DNA of 64,000 nt from Micrasema longulum. Lineage: Eukaryota; Arthropoda; Insecta; Trichoptera; Brachycentridae. Positions 58,200-64,000 of the stretch are shown here, one piece after another. The notes under the pieces are model-generated. The model was not told where the DNA came from and ran no database searches. It saw nothing but the letters and a program-made list of their open reading frames with translations. Within the stretch, counting starts at the first letter, position 1; every line of letters starts with the position of its first letter. The stretch is from the NCBI GenBank assembly GCA_022494885.1, contig JAGVSM010005041.1, forward strand, positions 1 through 64,000, read 5' to 3'. Position numbers and translations under genes: made by a program.

Positions 58200-59330
58200 A
58201 TGTCCGTCTTTGACACTGAAGGGTAGATCAATTATTTTCTATTTATTGTTTTAAAAGTAGTGTCACCCTATGGGACGAAGTTCTTCTATATTTAATAATA
58301 TTTATTTAAGGAAATATAAAATATTTAAAAAATATAGGTAAATAATGTTTTATTTTAAACGCGCTGAACCATTAGCAGTGATGCCAAGGTAGACGGTATG
58401 CGCGTTGTGTATAAGGCATATAATATATCATTATATTCAAGTTAGCAACACCGAAATAAGCGCAGTCGGATGATTAAAACTGTTCTGGCAAGTTTGGAGA
58501 TCGAGCACCTCCTACCTCCTTTTGGCTCCTGGTAGCATTGCGTGGTATCTGCTGTCTGTAGTATGTAGGTTAACATATCGCTTTCGGTGTCCCAAACCAC
58601 GATTCTTACCTACAAAGATGTGAAGTAACCTTTTACCGCCCCATATAAATACGTACACATTGTCTTATATTACCCAGGTGTTTTTTAATAGAAGGAAAAA
58701 AACATTTACGAATAGTTTTTTACGCAGTAGTCACTAACAACAAAAAGATTTTTATTTTTTATTTTATTTTATTTCTTAGGGATTACAACAGTAATATATA
58801 TAAAAAAATATAACAAATAAATATACAGAGAATAAAACCAATAACAAATATCCACAGAAATACATTAAATACTCGTACAATACATGTAAGTGTGTTTGTG
58901 TGAGTGTAAGTGTGTGAGAGGGTGGGTGAGTGGGTGTTATAATGGAATGAGGGTTGACATGTGTGCTTTCCGCTAGTGCTTGCTATTGTAAATTCCTTAT
59001 GTACAAGATAATATGATTGTAACTCGTGTATAACTACTTGATAAATAACTTCAATTACAATCCATTTTTCTCATTTAACCTCAAATCAACTTACGCGCAC
59101 CCGTCCTATAAATTATTGACGGAAAGCTGTGAGCGGGTGACACAAAATGCCAAGATGAAATGTAGTGAGTTCTTCCGATGCACGGCGATTAATAACTCGT
59201 CCGGTCTGACGTTGCAGCGGACTACGCGTTGCGGGCAAAATGGAATTTGGACCTGCCAATCTCACGGTTGTTGGTGTTGCTCGCCACAATACAATCAAAT
59301 ATCTATTCATTTTGAATAAACGAAACATAG
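58200..59330. other. Mixed: LINE tail at 58750-58830, GT-rich tract at 58887-58938, otherwise unassigned
   Basis: 58750-58830 on the minus strand is AATCCCTAAGAAATAAAATA with an (AAAAT)n tail, a LINE 3' end. 58887-58938 is a GTGTGAGTG-type simple tract. 58450-58640 and 59100-59320 are GC-richer (GAGCACCTCCTACCTCC; CGTCCGGTCTGACGTTGCAG) with no recognised product. Confidence 0.35.
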
Positions 59331-59334
59331 AGGG

Positions 59335-59575
59335 ACAACATTTTTAGAAGGGAATAAGAAAGTTAAGGCATTTAGAGAGTTTATTACCCGTCATTAGCCA
59401 GTTTAAGTGGTCATTTTACACATCAAACTCTGTAAATGCCTAGATTTTCATATTCTATTCTCAAGAGTGTTTTCCCCCTCTTTTGCAACTGATTTTGATC
59501 TAAACTACTCCTCAGGGAGGAAACTCCAGCCTATCTACAAACATTTCGACACACTCAAAACATGGTTGAAATTTT
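59335..59575. mobile_element. Foldback MITE, family G, short copy
   Basis: Left arm AGAAGGGAATAAGAAAGTTA, AGGCATTTAGAG; right arm TGTAAATGCCTAGATTTTC, CTCAAGAGTGTTTTCCCCC. The interior TGGTCATTTTACACATCAA is a reduced form of the family interior. The flank CTCAGGGAGGAAACTCCAGC, then ACATTTCGACACACTC matches 27180-27235. Confidence 0.5.
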
Positions 59576-60269
59576 AACATTTCATAAATTAATTGAACAA
59601 CATTTTAGTGGTGCATAGTACATTATTAATATAAGAAGCAAAACAAGTGTTGACGACTTTTGTGGTTGCATGTATTCCAGAAGTTTATCAAAGTTACATT
59701 CACGTAAGTTTGTTTGAGATTTCCATAATACAGCTTGGTTGATAAGTATATTTAAGAGGACAATGGAAAATCAAATCAAAAACGAGTATTTTGGCCACTA
59801 AACAACGTGATCGTTACTAACAAATAAATAAATGAAACGACAGGATTTGAGTTGAGATTGTTCGTTTTTTAACAGATTTGTGAATACTTGGTATAAATAG
59901 GCTACTTTAAAAAAAAAAAAAAAACTTTTAGCTAAGGAGCCCGGGTAGAACCGCACAGTGGTTAGTTTGGAATCCAACTGCACCAAGGAGGCGGACATAT
60001 AAAGGGAATCCGTAATATGATCAAAATGCGGTAATGGGTTCTTTTACCTGGGCTATAAATAACGAGAAATGGCAACTTAACTTGTTGGCAGCTTAAAGTC
60101 TGCCGCGAGAGTCACGACACATACCCGTACCTACTGTATACTGCATACGAGTGCATCGTGCGAGGGAGATATCGACGATTTCTAAATGCACTCAACTTTT
60201 TCCCGTACCGTGTATAACTAAAAAAATCTACTTTTGTCAAAAATCACAGAAACGGGGCATAAGTTTTTT
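59576..60269. other. Nothing recognised
   Basis: 60050-60190 is GC-richer (GTCTGCCGCGAGAGTCACG, GCGAGGGAGATATCGACG). No motif or second copy. Confidence 0.3.
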
Positions 60270-60412
60270 GATTTGTTGCAACAGAGAGGTAAATTATTTT
60301 TGAAAAGGGAATATAGGAATCTAGGCATTTACAGGGCTTATGACCTGTCATTGGCTGATTTAAGTGGCCACTTTACACTGTGTAACATTCACCATTCTAC
60401 CCACTTGAAAAT
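60270..60412 (+). repeat. MITE family G, single arm
   Basis: TTGCAACAGAGAGGTAAATT, GAATATAGGAATCTAGGCAT, TTACAGGGCTTATGACCTGT, GTGGCCACTTTACACTGTGT, AACATTCACCATTCTACCC. It is the clearest arm of the family and ends at a LINE tail. Confidence 0.55.
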
Positions 60413-60530
60413 TTATTTATTTATTATTTATTTGTTTACATACATGAGTTTATTGTACATTATTTGAGACATAAGTCCAACTCCATGGGACTAAAAGTCC
60501 TGTGTTGAGATGGGACTAGCAATTAGTTGA
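60413..60530 (-). repeat. LINE 3' end
   Basis: Minus strand: CTCAACACAGGACTTTTAGT, CCCATGGAGTTGGACTTATG, then (AAAT)-rich AAATAATAAATAAATAAATT. Confidence 0.4.
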
Positions 60531-60959
60531 CACAGCACATGAGTATATCACCACAAATATAGGATCAGAAACATCAAATATATATGGCACATCAATATGG
60601 TAAACAGTAAACTCAAACATTCGGAAAATCATTAAGGAGTTTCCTACTCAAATCCCTCCCACTAAGGAAAATCCAGTCCTCAACTACTTTCTTAAAATAG
60701 TTTTTGTCTTTGAGAGCTTAATACGGAATTTCAAAATATTTAACACTCTTGGTGCGATAAATGAGAGACGTCTCTGAGCAAAAGTCGTACGGACTTTGGG
60801 TATGACATAATTTATGCTCTGGCAAAACCTCGAACGGACCTCTCCTTATTGTTCGACCAGAAGTGTTAGTGCTCCTTTTAGGTACAGTTGTCTCATATCC
60901 AGCACCTTCATATATTGGAACAACTGTTCTGACGGGTATGTTGGAAGTCGCTGGAATAA

Positions 60960-61315
60960 TATTCTCAATCATAATTTCTGTAAAATTGTTTTCATGCGTT
61001 GCCTAGTAGGTGGATTGGTTCAGCCGGATGAATCTCGCCCACATAATAAAAGATTCAGCTCATTTACTTCACAAAAGTCTACAGATGGAAGAGTTAAGGA
61101 AATGTTCAAACATAGGCAGAATGGTGAATGTTAAACAATGGGTAAAGTGGCCATAAAAATCAGCCAATAACAGGTCATAAGCCCTGTAAATGCCTAGACT
61201 CCCATATTCCCCTCTCAAAAATGTTTTCGCTCTCTGTTTCAATACGTTTGAATATGAACAACTCCCTAGGGAGAAAATCCAGTCTGCAAGCATTTGGACA
61301 TACTTAAAACATTTT
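60960..61315 (-). mobile_element. MITE family G copy
   Basis: TGCGTTGCCTAGTAGGTGG, AATCTCGCCCACATAATAAA, AGCTCATTTACTTCACAAAA, CATAGGCAGAATGGTGAATG, TAACAGGTCATAAGCCCTGT, AAATGCCTAGACTCCCATAT, then TCCCTAGGGAGAAAATCCAG and AAGCATTTGGACATACTTAA: collinear with 26900-27235. Confidence 0.55.
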
Positions 61316-62442
61316 TTCATAAGCTTTTCTTCGAACCGGGTAATCTTAGAGTCACCAAATAGCGAAAGAAGCGACCGAGATTTACAAACATCCCAACAGT
61401 ATAATCTGAAATGACAGGTTGATATTAAAATATTCTTGGTACATATTTATAAACAAATTGTATAAAAACGTAGACTGTGGTACGACACGGATTTCCAATT
61501 TACAACCGGTATTTATTTATGTATTTATTTTTTATTTTACGTTTTACATAATACTTTTTAAAAAAAGAATACCTCTCTGGGCACAACCCGGGTCGAGGGC
61601 ATTCATTTACATGATTTTATATATACTTATGGTGTCTAAAAAATGAAAATAAAAAAATACATATTAATACTTAAATCCACAAAGATACATAAATAATAGT
61701 AAGAATAAATAGAAAAAAGAAGAAAAAGAAAACAAAATGATAATATTAGTACAGTTCACTTACTAGACTATACGTACATAGGAACGACTGCGACATAATA
61801 CAAATCCTAAATGTATAACGTTAAATAAATATCTGCACAAATAACAACCCTGGAACCCGATTAACCCTGGAATGGGATCCGAAACGTTAGAAGAGAGTGT
61901 GAAAGACACACGGCATAATAATCTACTATAACTTATTGTACAAGAGGCAAAATATTAAACTGTGTTAGCAATGTACGCACTACAGCGAATCAATTCAAAA
62001 TTCGTTTAAATTTACCAATTATAAATATGCATATTATTCCAAGAACGCTCATCATTATATATTTTTTGGTATGCTTTATTAATAGTTACTTTAAAAATTA
62101 TGTAACTTATACCAACACCTTTCCCTGTAAAAAAAACCTGCTGAAGAGCCAGTTTTGCTATTAAAAGGGTTTTATTTTTTCTTGTGTGTTTTTATATTAT
62201 CTACAAGTCTTAAATAATATTTTTTTAAAGTATTTTTCAAATTTCTTCTTTAGTTTCAGTGCCAAAATACGGCATTTATTAGCAAAAAATACACAGAATT
62301 GACTTGCGATTCAAAAGAATTTATAAAAATTTAAAAAAAAACTTTTAAATACAGTAAAGTTGGTTAGCAAAAATAATATGAGTAATTAAGAAATTACCAA
62401 AACGAAATATTGAATTAAAAAATATACTAAAATTAGATAAGG
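61316..62442. other. AT-rich; LINE 3' end at 61500-61640
   Basis: At 61500-61640 the minus strand reads GAATGCCCTCGACCCGGGTT, GTGCCCAGAGAGG and an (AAAT)-rich tail, a LINE 3' end. The rest is not assigned. Confidence 0.35.
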
Positions 62443-62790
62443 GATCCGTACATTATGCAAGGCTGAGATAAACATTATCGACAGAATCAAGAAGGGAGCT
62501 CTGCGTTAGTTTGGACATGTAGAGCGAATGGACAACGAAAGAACGGCTAAAAATATTTACGATGCAAATGTTGATGAATGCAAAAATAGAGAAAGACCGA
62601 GAAAGACATGGCATGACCAAATTCAACAAATACTTGAAGATGGACATGTTCAAAGTTGGAATAATCGGCGCGCGTGCATGAGAAGATGTATGAATGTAGA
62701 GGAACCGAGATTTGTATGCAAAGATAGAGAGATGTGGCGTTCTATTCTCTCTGCCTACCCTTACGGGGAAACGGCGTGATGGTTTGTTGG
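62443..62790 (+). pseudogene. LINE endonuclease-reverse transcriptase C-terminal pseudogene (family K, copy 2)
   Basis: One frame from about 62450 reads AEINIIDRIKKGALR, a TAG in place of Trp (about 62506), FGHVERMDNERTAKNIYDAN, RPRKTWHDQIQQILEDGHVQ, NNRRACMRRCMNVEEPRFVC, KDREMWRSILSAYPYGETA and the TGA at 62777-62779. Same family and same end as 8869-9379. It starts abruptly at GGGATCCGTACATTATGCAA, so it is 5'-truncated. A single stop within an otherwise open frame suggests fairly recent insertion. Confidence 0.85.
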
Positions 62791-63527
62791 TACAAAAATT
62801 TAAAAATAAAAAAAACTTATTAAAAAAAAATGTAACTAAATAATTTAGACAGCTAATGATCTAAATGAAACTGGATTTAAAAGGGAAATACTCGTACAGG
62901 TTGAAAAAATAATATGCAGAAAATAAAAAAGTAAATAACATTACATTTTGATTTTTGAAGACAGCATTACATTTTAAAATAGTAACGACGAGATGCTCAA
63001 TGCTTTTGCAAAATTTTCTTCATAAATTCACAAAATTTTCGTTTGTTTGTTTCCGTCATCCAGGATTATTAGTTCGCTTAGGTCTTATGGGATTCTTGTT
63101 TTTTTTTATGTTTTATTTTCTACGTTACGTTATTTTTTTCTACTTCGGAAGTTTAGTCTAAAATATTGGTTCAGGGATAACTTCACCATAAATTTATATT
63201 TGTTGAACCTCGCTGTGCCGCGAACGGTCTTCAATAAATAACGCAAGAATCTGATATGAAATACAATTTACGAAATTTAATTACAATGTGTTTTAAGTTG
63301 TTGGGTATGCAGTTTAATTAAAACAGAACAACATGGAGATACTAAAATTAAAAATATTAGAATAATTTCATCAAAATAAGTATTTGCATTTTCAAATTTG
63401 CCAAAATATTTATACATTAAAGGCCATTAAGAACAATTGGAGGGATCATGGTACGGATTCTTGAATGAATCAGGGTGATGACTTTAGTAAAAATATCAAT
63501 AAAATTTCCTTATTTAAGTTTTATTTT
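62791..63527. other. AT-rich stretch, nothing recognised
   Basis: Open frames at 62955-63161 and 63047-63241 are T-rich without motifs. Confidence 0.3.
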
Positions 63528-63569
63528 ACTAACAAGCGCTTTCGCCATAGTAAGCATCTTCTGTTAAAC
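63528..63569 (-). ncRNA. Hammerhead-like motif (subfamily GCGCT)
   Basis: Minus strand: TTTAA, CAGAAGA (CTGAAGA with one change), extra T, stem II GCT/GGC around TACTAT, GAAA, GCGCTT, GTTAG. Stem III AG/CT with loop CG, triplet CTT. Stem I not clear. Confidence 0.35.
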
Positions 63570-64000
63570 TATTTTGGAAACTAGTTGTTATTATACATAT
63601 GTCTTTTCTCTCAAAAATAAAAATACCTACCTGATATTCTTGTCCCATAAAAACTTGTAAAAAGGGATATATAGCACGTTGGTCAAATAAAACAAAATAA
63701 AAAATATAAAAAAAACAGTTTCGTTCAAATCATAAAATATGGAGTTCTTGATAAGAATCAAGAAATATCTTTTTTTTTTTATCGCGGTTTTTTTTATTTG
63801 TTCTTTTCGCTTTTATATGTATTTTTTATTTATTTAAAAAAATGTATCTGTTCATAAAACATTCTCAATAAATAGTATTCTTCATCCACCTGAACACGGG
63901 CAAATATGTTTATTATATTAATCACGTTTTTTAAAAGTTAAAACACCTTTTCAAGTGTTCAAATAACTTATTTAAGTACGGCATACCTAATTACAATTTA
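63570..64000. other. AT-rich stretch, nothing recognised
   Basis: Poly-T/A runs; no gene or repeat recognised. Confidence 0.3.

Noticed and set aside
59026..59328. Overlapping frames of 97 and 71 codons on both strands
   Set aside because: Neither resembles a known family; both arise from a GC-richer patch with few stops.
61855..61905. Possible further hammerhead-like site (GATCCGAAACGTT)
   Set aside because: GAAAC follows a GGATCC palindrome, but there is no CTGANGA-like box in place and no stem I pairing.

Overview
The window looks like an AT-rich insect nuclear genome segment that is dominated by transposable-element debris. It holds one recognisable host gene, whose coding exons are clearly more GC-rich than everything around them. 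Evidence for an insect is a spliced LIX1/lowfat-family gene with multi-kilobase introns together with piggyBac, mariner, hAT, several LINE clades and tRNA-derived SINEs. I cannot fix the order from sequence alone. No bacterial-type operons, CRISPR arrays, rRNA genes or convincing tRNA genes are present.

Host gene: a lowfat/LIX1 homologue lies on the minus strand. Four coding exons at 48628-48538, 32130-31967, 26071-25881 and 23328-22968 join in frame through GT-AG introns of about 16.4, 5.9 and 2.6 kb and give a 268-residue protein. A pyrimidine-rich acceptor two bases before the first ATG implies at least one more 5' untranslated exon upstream (higher coordinates). In Drosophila the family member Lowfat binds the intracellular domains of the Fat and Dachsous cadherins.

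Layout. 1-5.6 kb: end of a LINE, a broken piggyBac-like element with its left TTAA/CCCTAG end, and another LINE end. 6-22 kb (downstream of the gene): SINEs, LINE tails, a 45-bp minisatellite, two copies of a MITE carrying TGACGTCA sites, LINE pseudogenes, a palindromic element and a 630-bp TTTAT microsatellite. 23-48.6 kb: the gene, with introns holding a hAT-type MITE with a perfect 8-bp target duplication, SINEs, LINE ends, foldback MITEs and an internally deleted mariner. 48.6-64 kb: a CpG-richer block that may be the 5' region of the gene, then more SINE, LINE and MITE remnants.

Most interesting observation: at least eleven sites carry, in different states of decay, one compact design. 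It consists of a CTGANGA-like box, one extra A or T, a short hairpin, GAAA, a two-base-pair stem with a two-base loop, an NTH triplet, and flanks that pair with each other. This is the secondary structure of a minimal hammerhead ribozyme with a tiny stem III, the variant known from Penelope-like retroelements. Several distinct subfamilies occur here. One is arranged as head-to-head pairs (15.1-15.35 kb and 28.3-28.7 kb), and its flank also forms a perfect 58-bp palindrome at 17657-17714. No Penelope reverse transcriptase was found, so these appear to be non-autonomous or terminal fragments.
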